From Chloroflexota bacterium (GTDB taxonomy: Bacteria > Chloroflexota > Anaerolineae > Aggregatilineales > Phototrophicaceae), in assembly GCA_016223085.1 (NCBI GenBank), contig JACRPS010000003.1, positions 62,001-126,000 on the forward strand: 64,000 nucleotides of DNA, read 5' to 3'. Shown piece after piece: positions 34,009 to 42,996 of this stretch. The position numbers were made by a program, and so were the translations under genes. The notes under the pieces were generated by a model that was given only the letters and a program-made list of their open reading frames with translations, was not told the DNA's origin and made no database searches. Each line of letters opens with the position of its first letter. Position 1 is the stretch's first letter.

Positions 34009-36432
34009 TTGGCGCAGCACCGGCGCATCCTGATTTTTATCCTGTCCGCTTACGTCATCCTCGCCACCCTGTACAGCATTGTCACGCCGCTGTTTGAGGC
34101 CAGCGACGAACTGTGGCACTATCCGATGGTGAAATACCTGGCGGACAACGGCCTCCAACTGCCGCCGCAGGACCCGGCCAATCCCGGCCCCTGGCGGCAG
34201 GAAGGCAGCCAGCCGCCCCTGTATTACCTGCTTGCTGCCGTGTTGACCGCCGGCATTGACACGTCTGATATGGCGTACGTGCGGCGCGTCAATCCCCATG
34301 CGGACATCGGCATCATGCGCCCGGACGGCAACGCCAACATGATCGTACACCGTCCCGGCGCGGAAGAAGTCCCCTGGCGCGGCACGACGCTGGCCGTCCA
34401 TCTCGTCCGCTTTTTTTCGATTGCGCTCGGCCTGGGCACGGTGCTCGTAACCTACCAACTGGCGCGGGAGATTTTCCCCGCCTGGCCACTGATGGCGCTG
34501 GGCGCGGCGGCGCTGAACGCCTTCCTGCCGATGTTCCTGTTCATCAGCGGCTCGGTCAACAACGATAACCTGTCGAATCTGCTTGGCAATCTGCTGACGC
34601 TGCTGATCGTGCGCCTGCTGAAAAATACGTCGCCGCCTGCTGGCGAATCTCCGGTTCGCGTGAACTCCCCTGGCCTGCGTGACTACGCGCTGATCGGCGT
34701 TGTAACCGGCGCGGGGCTGCTGGCGAAACTTAACATCGGCTTTCTGATCCCGCTGGTGGCGCTGGCGCTGCTGGTTGTCAGCCTGCGCCGGCGCGACTGG
34801 CGTCCGCTGGTTGTCGGCGGGCTGGTATCCGGCGGGCTGACGATTCTGATCGCCGGCGGGTGGTATCTCCGCAACTGGCAGCTATACAATGACCCGACCG
34901 GCCTCACCATGTTTCTCCAGATGGTCGGCGTCCGCGCCATGCCCGCCAACCTGGCCCAGTTGTGGAGCGAGCGCCACAGTTTCACCCAGGCGTTTTGGGG
35001 CTTCTTCGGTGGTGTCAACGTCCCCCTGCCCGACCCGGTTTACCTGATCTTCAACCTCATCGGCGGCCTGTCCCTCCTTAGCGCCCTGGTGTTCCTCATC
35101 TATCAGGCCGTAAAATGGCTGCCCGGTTCATATAAGCAGTCTTCAGTCTTCAGTCTTCAGTCTTCAGTCGTGAATAAACATACTCCAGTAGCCAGTACTC
35201 ACAACTCGGAACTCCCTTCACCACTCAGCACTCAGCACTCAGTACTCAGTACTCAGCACTCAGCACTCAGCACTCCCCAACTCCTCCCCGCCGCTATCAC
35301 CCTCATCTGGCCGCTTGTCACCTTCATCTCGTTCCTGCGCTGGACGGCGGAAACGCCCGCCTCGCAGGGGCGGCTGGTGTTTGGCGCGCTGTCATCCATC
35401 TGTCTGTGGCTGGCGGTCGGTCTGCTGTGGTGGCTGCCGAAGCGTTGGCAGCCGGTGATGATGGCCGGAACTGCCGGCTATTTCGCAATCGTGGCTGCGC
35501 TTGCGCTATTTCTGGTGATCGCGCCGGCCTACGCGCTGCCTGCCAGTATTCAGCCCGGTGAACCGCAAGCCATATTCAGCGAACCGGGCACTTCGGGCGG
35601 CATTGGCCTGTTGGATGCACGTATCATCAGTGAACAGGTACAGCCGGAAGATTACGTTCAGATCGTCACGAACTGGCAAATCGTCCAGCCGTTGAGCCGT
35701 GATTGGAGCCTGTTTGTGCATCTGGTTACGCCCGACGGTGTGATCGTCGCCCAGCGCGACGTGTATCCCGGCGGCGGCACGCTGGCAACCTCGGATTTAC
35801 CCGCCGGGCGTTCCTGGTCGAACCCGGTAGCCGTATGGCTGCCGCCGGCCACTTACGCGCCGGTGACGCTGGAGGTCGTTGTCGGCTGGTATCATCTGCC
35901 AACCGGCGACCGGCTGCGGCTGGCGAACGGCACGGAAACGCTCACCGTTGGACAGGTCGAACTGCTGCCGCGCCGCAGTGAATTTAACGTCCCGAACCCG
36001 ATCTCGATCAACTTTGACAATCAACTGGAACTGGTCGGTTATTCACTGACCGATCTCAGCCCACGGGCCGGGGATACCATCGAACTGACGTTACACTGGC
36101 GCGGCTTGCGCAAAATGGACGCTGATTATAAAGTCTTTGCCAACGTTCTTGACCCGCAAACGCTGACCAAATACGCCGCGTCGGACGCCATGCCCGTCCA
36201 GTGGCAGCGCCCGACGACCACCTGGACGCCAGGCGAAATCATCGAAGATACGCATACGCTGACGGTGGACCCGAACACGCCGCCCGGCATTTACGACATC
36301 CAACTGGGGCTGTACCGCGAAGCGCCGGATGGCACGTTCCCCCGCCTGCGCATTGTCACGCCGGACGGCGGCATGGCGTTTAACTTCACCACGCTCAGCC
36401 GGGTGCGGGTGCTGCCGCGAGAGGACACATGA
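34009..36432 (+). CDS. Dolichyl-phosphomannose-mannosyltransferase-like membrane protein (PMT/GT39 type)
   Basis: Large polytopic protein of 807 aa starting with TTG one base after the previous stop. The first outer loop carries FEASDELWHYPM, the acidic DE motif of GT39/GT83-like transferases that use polyprenyl-phosphate sugars. About ten membrane spans lie between residues 7 and 510; the rest (about 520-800) is an extracytoplasmic beta-rich domain. Residues about 377-423 are encoded by two heptanucleotide tandem arrays (35137-35169 and 35224-35272), giving a Ser/Gln/His-rich hydrophilic loop without breaking the frame. It overlaps the next gene by four bases (ATGA). Confidence 0.82.
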   Translation: MAQHRRILIFILSAYVILATLYSIVTPLFEASDELWHYPMVKYLADNGLQLPPQDPANPGPWRQEGSQPPLYYLLAAVLTAGIDTSDMAYVRRVNPHADIGIMRPDGNANMIVHRPGAEEVPWRGTTLAVHLVRFFSIALGLGTVLVTYQLAREIFPAWPLMALGAAALNAFLPMFLFISGSVNNDNLSNLLGNLLTLLIVRLLKNTSPPAGESPVRVNSPGLRDYALIGVVTGAGLLAKLNIGFLIPLVALALLVVSLRRRDWRPLVVGGLVSGGLTILIAGGWYLRNWQLYNDPTGLTMFLQMVGVRAMPANLAQLWSERHSFTQAFWGFFGGVNVPLPDPVYLIFNLIGGLSLLSALVFLIYQAVKWLPGSYKQSSVFSLQSSVVNKHTPVASTHNSELPSPLSTQHSVLSTQHSALSTPQLLPAAITLIWPLVTFISFLRWTAETPASQGRLVFGALSSICLWLAVGLLWWLPKRWQPVMMAGTAGYFAIVAALALFLVIAPAYALPASIQPGEPQAIFSEPGTSGGIGLLDARIISEQVQPEDYVQIVTNWQIVQPLSRDWSLFVHLVTPDGVIVAQRDVYPGGGTLATSDLPAGRSWSNPVAVWLPPATYAPVTLEVVVGWYHLPTGDRLRLANGTETLTVGQVELLPRRSEFNVPNPISINFDNQLELVGYSLTDLSPRAGDTIELTLHWRGLRKMDADYKVFANVLDPQTLTKYAASDAMPVQWQRPTTTWTPGEIIEDTHTLTVDPNTPPGIYDIQLGLYREAPDGTFPRLRIVTPDGGMAFNFTTLSRVRVLPREDT
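35137..35169. repeat. Heptanucleotide array CAGTCTT, in frame inside a gene
   Basis: Four full copies of CAGTCTT plus a partial one. Read in frame as a Ser/Val/Phe/Leu/Gln pattern of seven-residue period. Confidence 0.95.
35224..35272. repeat. Heptanucleotide array CTCAGCA/CTCAGTA, in frame inside a gene
   Basis: Seven consecutive copies: CTCAGCA twice, CTCAGTA twice, CTCAGCA three times. Read in frame as repeated LSTQHS-type residues. The 54 bases between the two arrays (35170-35223) are also low-complexity, with ACTCNNAACT motifs. Confidence 0.95.
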
Positions 36433-38792
36433 CTCAAGACAAAGCTTTATCACTCCCCCCTCTCCAGGCAGTGGAGAGGGGGACAGTGGGTGAGGTTCAT
36501 TCGCCGCCACGCCCGCGCCTGTCGCCTGATCTGCTGGCCGTTCTGATGCTGGCCGCGCTGTGGCTGCTGTTTTTCTGGCGGCTGCTGACGCCCATCGAAG
36601 CCGATCAGGCCTCGCTCAAAAAAGGGGATTTCTCCGGCCAGTTTGTCGCCTTTGCGGCTTACCAGTATGACCGGCTGACGGCAGGTGAAGTGCCGCTGTG
36701 GAATCCGTACAACAACGGCGGCCTGCCCTTTTTGGCAGATACCCAGTCAGCGGTGTTTTACCCGCCCCGGCTGGCGACGATTGCCCTCAGCTACCTGTCC
36801 GGTGGCTGGACGTACCACGCGCTGGAACTTGAAATGGCGTTCCACATGCTGGCCTATTCGCTGCTGCTGTACGCGCTGGTACGCCGTATGACACTGGCGC
36901 AGCCGGGCAGCATCGTTGGCGGGCTGGTCGCCGCGATTGTTGGCAGCTACGGCGGTTTTATGACCGGCTACCCGCCGCTGCAACTGGCGCTGCTGGAAGC
37001 CGGCGTCTGGCTGCCGCTGGCCGCGCTCGGTATTCTGGAGGCAACCCGCACGGCGCGCCTGCGCTGGGGGTGGCTGGCGCTCACCGGCGCGGCGCTTGGC
37101 CTGTCGTGGCTGGCCGGACACCCGCAGACCAGCTATTTTCTGACGCTGCTGCTGGTCGCCTATCTCGGTTATCGGGCTTACCTGCAACATTATCCTTGGG
37201 CCGTGTTTGTGCTCGGCGCGGCGCTGTTCGGGCTGATCGCGCTGGGGGTAGCGGCGGTGCAGCTTTTGCCCGGTCTGGAATATCTGCCGCGCACGGCGCG
37301 GGTGGGCTTCAGCTATGACGCAAAAGGCAACGGCTTCCCCATCCGCGATGTGGTTCAGTTGCTTTTCCCCGGCGTGATGAGCCTGTTTTCCCCGTTGTAT
37401 GTTGGCGTGGTGGCGCTGGCGCTGGCGGTCATCGCGCTGTGGCGGCGCGTGCCGGGCAGCCTGTTCTGGGGCCTGGTGGCGCTGGTGGGGCTGGGACTCA
37501 GCCTGGGCGCGAACAGCGCAGTTTTCCCGGCGCTCTACAATCTGCTGCCGGGGATGCGCTTCTTCCGGGGGCAGGAACGCGCCGCCTATCTCGTCGCCAA
37601 CAGCCTGGCGCTGCTGGCCGGGTTAGGCGCGTCGCATCTGGCCGCCTTCGACAAATTGCAGGACTTCAAGGCCGCGCGCCGAATCCAGCAGGCGTTGGCC
37701 GTACTGACGGTTGCCTGTGGTACTTTCGCTGCTGTTCTCGTCATCGTCTGGCTGTCCGATAACGAGGCTTACGGCCCGTTTGTGAATCCGGTCGTGTTCA
37801 GCGCCGTGATCGCCGCTGCCGCGCTGCTGCTGATCCCCTGGCTGCTGGCGAACCCGCACCAACCCCTGCGGCTGGCGCTGCTGGTCGCGCTGGTGGCCTT
37901 TGAGTTGTTCACCGTCAACCTGGACTCGCCCGCGACTTACGATTCCATCCCGCCTGACGAGCAGCTTGTCATGCCGCCGGAACACCCGCCGCTGCTCGAT
38001 ATTCCACTGAATGACAACGATACACCTTTTCGTGTGGATGGCTATCGCGGCCTGCATGACAACTTCGGCAGCCTGTACCGGTTGATGGACATGCGCGGTA
38101 TCAGCCCGCTGTGGCTGGACGGGCCGTACCGTATCATTGAACCCGACCTGATTAATCCGCTGGCCTGGGAATTGTTTGCGGTCCGTTACGTATATACTGA
38201 TTGGGAGCAGATGCCCGTTGCGAGTGAAGTCATTGCCAGTGGCGAAGATCGCTACGGCAAAGTGAATCTGCACCGGCTGACCAATCCCCGCCCGTTCGCC
38301 CATCTCGTCTATGACTATACAATAGCCAGCAGCGACGAATTGGCGTACGCGATGCTTCAGGACCCCGCCTTCCAGCCGCGCCGCGCCGTCATCCTCAACC
38401 GTGACCCCGGCATCACCCGAAGCGGGACTGCGCCAGAGACAGCGCAGGCCATCGTGACCGGATTTAAGCCGGAGTCCTTCACCGTCGAAGTCAGCACACC
38501 GGCTGATGCAATCTTGACGCTGGCGCACCCGGATTACCCCGGCTGGCAGGCGGCGCTTGACGGCCAACCGGCAGCCATCTTCCGCGCTTACGGCGCGCTG
38601 TCCGCCGTCGTTGTCCCGGCGGGCGACCACACCGTGCGCTTCACCTACGATCCGCTCACGTACCGCGCCGGCGCGCTCCTCAGCCTGGTCACGTGGGGCG
38701 CGTTGGGTATACTGGTGGCGGTGTCTTTTGGAAAATCATGGATAAACCGGAAACCGCAGGGGAGGGTCTGGGACCTTCCCCATAGGCAGTAA
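36429..38792 (+). CDS. YfhO-family membrane protein
   Basis: Polytopic membrane protein of 787 aa with about 12 spans, resembling YfhO and other GT-C-fold transferases. A typical block is FAAYQYDRLTAGEVPLWNPY, then NGGLPFLADTQSAVFYPPR near residues 97-115. The last 150 residues form an extracytoplasmic domain ending in one more span. Residues about 9-24 are encoded by a CCCCCTCTCC/GGAGAGGGGG hairpin repeat with its GGGTGAGG tail (36456-36494), so the N-terminus is partly repeat-derived. The stop TAA lies within a main-family palindrome. It is part of the surface-glycan operon and coupled to the preceding gene. Confidence 0.83.
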   Translation: MTQDKALSLPPLQAVERGTVGEVHSPPRPRLSPDLLAVLMLAALWLLFFWRLLTPIEADQASLKKGDFSGQFVAFAAYQYDRLTAGEVPLWNPYNNGGLPFLADTQSAVFYPPRLATIALSYLSGGWTYHALELEMAFHMLAYSLLLYALVRRMTLAQPGSIVGGLVAAIVGSYGGFMTGYPPLQLALLEAGVWLPLAALGILEATRTARLRWGWLALTGAALGLSWLAGHPQTSYFLTLLLVAYLGYRAYLQHYPWAVFVLGAALFGLIALGVAAVQLLPGLEYLPRTARVGFSYDAKGNGFPIRDVVQLLFPGVMSLFSPLYVGVVALALAVIALWRRVPGSLFWGLVALVGLGLSLGANSAVFPALYNLLPGMRFFRGQERAAYLVANSLALLAGLGASHLAAFDKLQDFKAARRIQQALAVLTVACGTFAAVLVIVWLSDNEAYGPFVNPVVFSAVIAAAALLLIPWLLANPHQPLRLALLVALVAFELFTVNLDSPATYDSIPPDEQLVMPPEHPPLLDIPLNDNDTPFRVDGYRGLHDNFGSLYRLMDMRGISPLWLDGPYRIIEPDLINPLAWELFAVRYVYTDWEQMPVASEVIASGEDRYGKVNLHRLTNPRPFAHLVYDYTIASSDELAYAMLQDPAFQPRRAVILNRDPGITRSGTAPETAQAIVTGFKPESFTVEVSTPADAILTLAHPDYPGWQAALDGQPAAIFRAYGALSAVVVPAGDHTVRFTYDPLTYRAGALLSLVTWGALGILVAVSFGKSWINRKPQGRVWDLPHRQ
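36456..36482. repeat. CCCCCTCTCC/GGAGAGGGGG hairpin in coding sequence
   Basis: Perfect 10-bp arms around AGGCAGT, followed by GGGTGAGG at 36487-36494. Same type as 9794-9858. It encodes part of the cytoplasmic N-terminus of the YfhO-like protein. Confidence 0.9.
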
Positions 38793-38816
38793 GGGTACGG
38801 CATGCCGTGTCCCTAC
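38789..38816. repeat. Palindrome GTAAGGGTACGGCAT... supplying a stop and a possible start codon
   Basis: Near-perfect main-family palindrome. The TAA of the YfhO-like gene is bases 38790-38792. The central CATG provides an in-frame ATG (38802) for the next gene, encoding MPCPY. Confidence 0.92.
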
Positions 38817-38828
38817 GCAACACGAATA

Positions 38829-40301
38829 ATGATGCAATCCAATGCTTTGCAGGAATGGTTAACACAGTTTAACCGTCGCCGTTATGCCGTACTGGTCGGG
38901 CTGGCAATCGGGCTGACCGGCGGGCTGGCGGGGCTGCTGGTCGCGGTCGCCGGACCGCTGATCGCGGTTGGTGCGGTATTGGGCGTGCTGGCCGGGTTAT
39001 ACGTGCTGACCAGCGTGTCGGCGGCGCTGTACGGCGTCATCCTCATCACCGCCCTGCTGCCGTTTGGCACGCTGCCGTTTAAGATCGGCCTGACGCCGAC
39101 GTTCCTCGACGTGGCGCTGGGCGCGTTCCTGCTGGTCTACCTGTTCCAGTGGATGACCGGACGCCGTTCCGCCCTGCGCCTGACGCCCGTTCACGCGCTG
39201 ATCGGCGTGTATGTAATGTGGCTGATTATCAGCTTCCTGCTGGGGATGCGCCATGCCCCACCCACCTCGGCCATTCTGCGCCAGTTCGCGGAAACGCTGC
39301 TCAGCATCGGCCTCACGTTTATCCTGGTGGATTTGCTGCGCGACCCGGCCACGCTGCGGCGGCTGGTGCTGGTGGTCATCATCGCTGCCGGAACGCAGGC
39401 CCTGGCCGCGCTCGTGCTGTATGTGCTGCCCGATGATGTGACCGAGCGCCTGCTCGTGCGGCTGGCGCGTTTCGGCTACCCCGACGGCGGCGTCGTGCGC
39501 TATATCGAAGACAATCCCCTGCTGGCGGAACGCGCCATCGGCACCTGGGTTGACCCCAACGCCCTGGGTGGGATGCTGGCGATCTCGGCGGCTATGATCG
39601 CGCCCCAGCTTTTCGCGCACAGGCCGGTGCTGCGAACGCGCTGGCTGACCCTGCTCGTGCTGGCGCTGGTCGGCGCGGCGCTGGCGCTGACCTTCTCCCG
39701 CGCTTCGATGCTGGCCTTCGCCGTTGGCCTGCTGTTTGTCAGCCTGTTCCGCCCCTATCGCCGGTATCTGCTGCTGATGCTCGCCGGCGGCCTGCTCCTG
39801 CTCCTGCTGCCACAGACGCAGGGGTTCATCGAACACTTCATCAACGCCTTCACCGCCTCCGATCTTTCGACTCAAATGCGGCTGGGCGAATACAGCGACT
39901 CGCTGCGGCTGATTCAGCGTTACCCGGTGACGGGCGTCGGCTTTACCGGCACGCCGGAGATTGACATCTACACCAACGTCGCCAGCATGTACCTGATGAT
40001 GGCAAACCAGATCGGTCTGGTTGGCCTGCTGATCTTCCTCGTCACTATCGGCGGCGTGTTCCTGTACGGCTGGGCCGCCTGGCGGGCGGCGCGTGCCAAT
40101 CCTGATCTGGCGTCCATTCACATCGGCTACCACGCAGCGCTCATAACCGCGCTCTTGAACGCCACCGCCGACCTGTATTTCTTCCGGCTGGATTTCCAGA
40201 GTTCGATCACGCTCTTCTGGCTGGTGGTCTCGCTGGCGCTGGCGAGTTCCCGGCTGGCGCTGGCCGAATCCACCGTTGCCAAAACCGGCGGCATCCGGTA
40301 A
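38829..40301 (+). CDS. O-antigen ligase/polymerase-like membrane protein
   Basis: Polytopic protein of 490 aa with about 11 spans, of the Wzy/WaaL O-antigen ligase type. A large outer loop (about residues 190-235) carries RYIEDNPLLAERAIGTWVDPN, and the downstream TGVGFTGTPEIDIYTN region is typical of the family. ATG 38829 (or 38832) starts MMQSNALQEW. A longer form from ATG 38802 would add the palindrome-encoded MPCPYATRI. Neither start has a strong ribosome site. It closes the surface-glycan gene series; polymerisation or ligation of the glycan on the outer membrane face is inferred. Confidence 0.83.
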   Translation: MMQSNALQEWLTQFNRRRYAVLVGLAIGLTGGLAGLLVAVAGPLIAVGAVLGVLAGLYVLTSVSAALYGVILITALLPFGTLPFKIGLTPTFLDVALGAFLLVYLFQWMTGRRSALRLTPVHALIGVYVMWLIISFLLGMRHAPPTSAILRQFAETLLSIGLTFILVDLLRDPATLRRLVLVVIIAAGTQALAALVLYVLPDDVTERLLVRLARFGYPDGGVVRYIEDNPLLAERAIGTWVDPNALGGMLAISAAMIAPQLFAHRPVLRTRWLTLLVLALVGAALALTFSRASMLAFAVGLLFVSLFRPYRRYLLLMLAGGLLLLLLPQTQGFIEHFINAFTASDLSTQMRLGEYSDSLRLIQRYPVTGVGFTGTPEIDIYTNVASMYLMMANQIGLVGLLIFLVTIGGVFLYGWAAWRAARANPDLASIHIGYHAALITALLNATADLYFFRLDFQSSITLFWLVVSLALASSRLALAESTVAKTGGIR

Positions 40302-40335
40302 CATTCCGCCCTGTGTTTGATACACACTGTGCTTT

Positions 40336-40368
40336 CCGCTTCGCGCCGGCGCGCCCGCGCCGCAGCGG
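40336..40368 (+). promoter_or_regulatory. Candidate S6:S18 autoregulatory leader hairpin
   Basis: CCGCT (40336-40340) pairs with AGCGG (40364-40368), with further GC-rich pairing inside, in the 100-base leader of rpsF. Many bacteria carry an S6:S18-binding CCG-containing structure here. The match is only by position and the CCG; the fold was not computed. Confidence 0.3.
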
Positions 40369-40403
40369 GGCAAACCCGGGGAAAGGAGAATTCGAGATTC
40401 CCT

Positions 40404-40700
40404 ATGCGTTATCCATACGAACTGACCTTTATCGTCCGCAATGACCCCAGCGACGAGGTCATTAACAACGCCATCGGCCAGGTCCAATCGTGGGTTGAGG
40501 CCAACAGCATGGGCCAGGTTACGAAGGTTGACCGCTGGGGCCGCCGCCGGCTGGCGTATGAGCTGGACAAGCAGCGCGAAGGTTATTACGTCTGCCTCAC
40601 TGCCGAAATGGACCCGGCCAATCTGGCGGAACTGGAACGTAACCTCAAACTGTCCCCCAGTATCCTGCGTTATCTGCTCATCAGGACCGACCGCAACTAA
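40404..40700 (+). CDS. rpsF: 30S ribosomal protein S6
   Basis: Small-subunit protein of 98 aa that binds 16S rRNA as a dimer with S18. The sequence MRYPYELTFIVRND and the block WGRRRLAYELDKQREGYYVCL are diagnostic. The frame extends upstream through the leader, but ATG 40404 gives the normal length. AAAGGAG lies about 15 bases upstream, farther than usual. It is first in the conserved order rpsF-ssb-rpsR. No rplI follows, unlike in many bacteria. Confidence 0.97.
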   Translation: MRYPYELTFIVRNDPSDEVINNAIGQVQSWVEANSMGQVTKVDRWGRRRLAYELDKQREGYYVCLTAEMDPANLAELERNLKLSPSILRYLLIRTDRN

Positions 40701-40737
40701 GCCCTGCACGATGCACGAAGATTGAAGGAGCACTTGA

Positions 40738-41142
40738 ATGGGACGCGGGCTAAACAAAGTCATGATTATCGGCTACCTGGGGCGCGACCCGGAAATGCGG
40801 TATACCCCCAGTGGCCGCCCCGTGACCAGCTTCAGTGTGGCGACCAGCCGCACCTGGACATCGGCAGAGGGTGAACGCCGTGAAGAAACCGAATGGTTTA
40901 ACGTCGTAGCCTGGGGCACGCTGGCGGAAATCTGCAAATCCCACCTGACCAAAAACCAGCAGGTTTACGTCGAAGGTCGGCTCCAGACACGCGGCTGGGA
41001 AGACGAAACCGGCAAAAAACACTTCCGCACCGAACTGGTGGCGAACGAGATGATTTTGCTGGGCGAACGTCGCCGCGATCAGCCGCACCTGGATATGGAT
41101 TTCACCGATGAGAATAACGAGGATGGCGATTACGCCTTTTAA
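40738..41142 (+). CDS. ssb: Single-stranded DNA-binding protein
   Basis: OB-fold protein of 134 aa that coats single-stranded DNA in replication and repair. It starts GRGLNKVMIIGYLGRDPEMRYTPSG, then VTSFSVATSRTW and ETEWFNVVAWGTLAEIC. The tail is short and acidic (DENNEDGDYAF), ending in the Phe needed for partner binding, although the usual DDIPF form is altered. AAGGAG is 9 bases before the ATG. It lies between rpsF and rpsR as in many Gram-positive genomes. Confidence 0.97.
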   Translation: MGRGLNKVMIIGYLGRDPEMRYTPSGRPVTSFSVATSRTWTSAEGERREETEWFNVVAWGTLAEICKSHLTKNQQVYVEGRLQTRGWEDETGKKHFRTELVANEMILLGERRRDQPHLDMDFTDENNEDGDYAF

Positions 41143-41158
41143 CAGGAGATAGACCAAC

Positions 41159-41458
41159 GTGAGTGATATGACTCCCGATACCGAAATCGCCGCGCCGGAC
41201 GACGCGCGTGAATCCCGCGTCGACCGTCCCGACCGCGACCGCCGCCGGGGCCGGGGCCGCACCGTCCAGTACTGCCCGGAAGGCCGCTGCTTTGATTATA
41301 AGGATGTGGAAACCCTGAAGCGGTACATCAACGAAACCGGCAAGATCAAGCCGCGCCGCCAGACCGGCAACTGCGCCCGCTGCCAGCGCGAACTGGCGCG
41401 GGAGATCAAACGCGCCCGCCATCTGGCAATGCTGCCGTTTATCGTTTCGGCAGAATAA
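41159..41458 (+). CDS. rpsR: 30S ribosomal protein S18
   Basis: Small-subunit protein of 99 aa. The core is [20 protein letters not shown] followed by [20 protein letters not shown]. Four cysteines (two in the N-terminal CxxxxC, two in CARC) indicate the zinc-binding C+ form. GTG 41159 has AGGAGA 9 bases upstream; an ATG at 41168 is an alternative. The first 35 residues are an acidic/Arg-rich extension. It is last in the rpsF-ssb-rpsR operon. Confidence 0.96.
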   Translation: MSDMTPDTEIAAPDDARESRVDRPDRDRRRGRGRTVQYCPEGRCFDYKDVETLKRYINETGKIKPRRQTGNCARCQRELAREIKRARHLAMLPFIVSAE

Positions 41459-41538
41459 CCCCGCTGCCGATGGGCAAACTATTCCTGGGCATGGTTGCAG
41501 TGTAACTATGCCCATTTTCTTGTCAGCAGGAGTTTAGC

Positions 41539-42915
41539 ATGACCAAACGCCAGACCACCGGCCTGCCCAAACAGACGCCCAAACCGGCGGGCAGCGCCGC
41601 GAAAGCTACCCGAGGCGAGCGCAAATCCATTCTGCCGGCCAGCGAACGCCGGCAGGCGGGCGGCCTCACCCGTGAGTATCGCTCCCGCGCCGAACGTGAA
41701 CAGCAGCTTCAGCGGCGGATTGTCCAGGGCACGCTGATTACTGCCGCCGCCATCATCGTGATTCTGGTGATCGCCATCGTCCTCGACCAGATCATCCGTC
41801 CCAATCAGGTGGTGGCTGCTGTCGGCAGCGATAACGTCACCGTCGGCCAGTTCGAGCGCCGCGTTAAGCTGGAACGCGTGCTGCGGATCGAGCAGCTTAC
41901 CAACGTCATCAACACCTACCAGAGTCTGGGTATTGACGTTAACCAGCTTGTCCAGCAGGAGCCGTACAGCACCTGGCTGTCTGACCTGCGCATCCCCGAC
42001 CAGCTTGGTCTCACGGTGGTCAACGAACTGGTGGACGAGCAGATTGTCCGTCAGGAAGCCGCTGCCCGCGGGATTACCGCCTCGCCGGAAGAAGTTCAAA
42101 CGCGTATCCAGGAATTTTTTGGCTACGACCCGGCGGCGCTGACCACCACCCCAACGGCCACCACGCCGCCGACCGAAACGCCAACGCCCTTTGTGTCACC
42201 CACGCCGTCGCCCACACCAACCGTGACGCCAACACCGGAAGCGACTGCCGAAGCGACGGCCACCGTAACGCCCTTCCCCACCATCCCGCCGGAGCCGACG
42301 CTTAACGCGACCCAGCAGGCCGACCAGTTTAATACCACCCGTAACAACTTCTTCGATGTTCTGCGTCGCGATGCCGGTTTGAGCGAAGGTGACATCAACG
42401 CCTACTTCGAGGTCCAGGTGCTGCGCGAAAAACTGCGCGATGCCGTCGCAGCCGAGCAGGGGATTGGCGAGACCGGCCCGTTTGTGAACGCCCGGCATAT
42501 TCTGGTGGATACGGAAGAACAGGCGCAGGACGTGCTGGCGGCGCTGCACGCCGGCGAATCGTTTGCTGCACTGGCGCAGGCCGTCTCGAAGGACACCGGT
42601 TCGGGTGCCAACGGCGGCGAATTGGGTTGGTCTCCCGTCACCGGCTTTGTGAAACCGTTTGCCGATGCCGTGCGCGACGCGCCGGTTGGTGAAATCATCG
42701 GCCCGGTGCAGACCGAGTTCGGCTATCACATCATTCAGGTACGCGCGCGGGAAGACCGCGAACTGACGCCCTCCCAGTTGGAAGACGCCAAAAACAACGC
42801 CTTCCAGACCTGGCTGGAAGACCTGCGCCAGCAGAGGGAAACCGACCAGCAGGTGCAAATCTTCCCGGTCTGGAGCAGCAACGTTCCGACCGTACCGGCG
42901 TCGCCGTTTGGCTAA
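41539..42915 (+). CDS. Membrane-anchored parvulin-type peptidyl-prolyl isomerase (SurA/PrsA-like)
   Basis: Extracytoplasmic foldase of 458 aa. A basic cytoplasmic tail of about 60 residues precedes one membrane span (GTLITAAAIIVILVIAIVLD, about 64-83). A SurA-N-like chaperone region follows, interrupted by a Thr/Pro-rich low-complexity insert at about 201-254. The parvulin domain is at about 320-420 (NARHILVDTEEQAQ, GGELGWSPVTGFVKPF, TEFGYHIIQVRAR). AGGAG precedes the ATG. It lies upstream of the FHA/FtsW/PBP group and may help fold exported wall-associated proteins. The inserted linker splits the chaperone region, which is unusual. Confidence 0.9.
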   Translation: MTKRQTTGLPKQTPKPAGSAAKATRGERKSILPASERRQAGGLTREYRSRAEREQQLQRRIVQGTLITAAAIIVILVIAIVLDQIIRPNQVVAAVGSDNVTVGQFERRVKLERVLRIEQLTNVINTYQSLGIDVNQLVQQEPYSTWLSDLRIPDQLGLTVVNELVDEQIVRQEAAARGITASPEEVQTRIQEFFGYDPAALTTTPTATTPPTETPTPFVSPTPSPTPTVTPTPEATAEATATVTPFPTIPPEPTLNATQQADQFNTTRNNFFDVLRRDAGLSEGDINAYFEVQVLREKLRDAVAAEQGIGETGPFVNARHILVDTEEQAQDVLAALHAGESFAALAQAVSKDTGSGANGGELGWSPVTGFVKPFADAVRDAPVGEIIGPVQTEFGYHIIQVRAREDRELTPSQLEDAKNNAFQTWLEDLRQQRETDQQVQIFPVWSSNVPTVPASPFG

Positions 42916-42924
42916 ACCCCTTCT

Positions 42925-42952
42925 GTAGGGACACGGCATGCCGTGTCCCTAC
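42925..42952. repeat. Perfect 28-bp palindrome GTAGGGACACGGCA/TGCCGTGTCCCTAC
   Basis: Perfect dyad symmetry over 28 bases, 9 bases after the parvulin stop. Its central ATG opens a spurious N-terminal extension (MPCPY) of the FhaA frame. Confidence 0.95.
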
Positions 42953-42996
42953 ATTCCTCGGCCTAATCCGCAATTGTCGCCTCTGGGCGCGTGGGC

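Noticed and set aside
35137-35272. CRISPR-like repeat array
   Set aside because: Units are 7 bases and contiguous, without spacers, and lie in frame inside a gene.
38997-40763. 588-codon open frame on the minus strand opposite the O-antigen-ligase-like gene, rpsF and part of ssb
   Set aside because: Antisense to known ribosomal and membrane protein genes; Gln/Arg-rich shadow.
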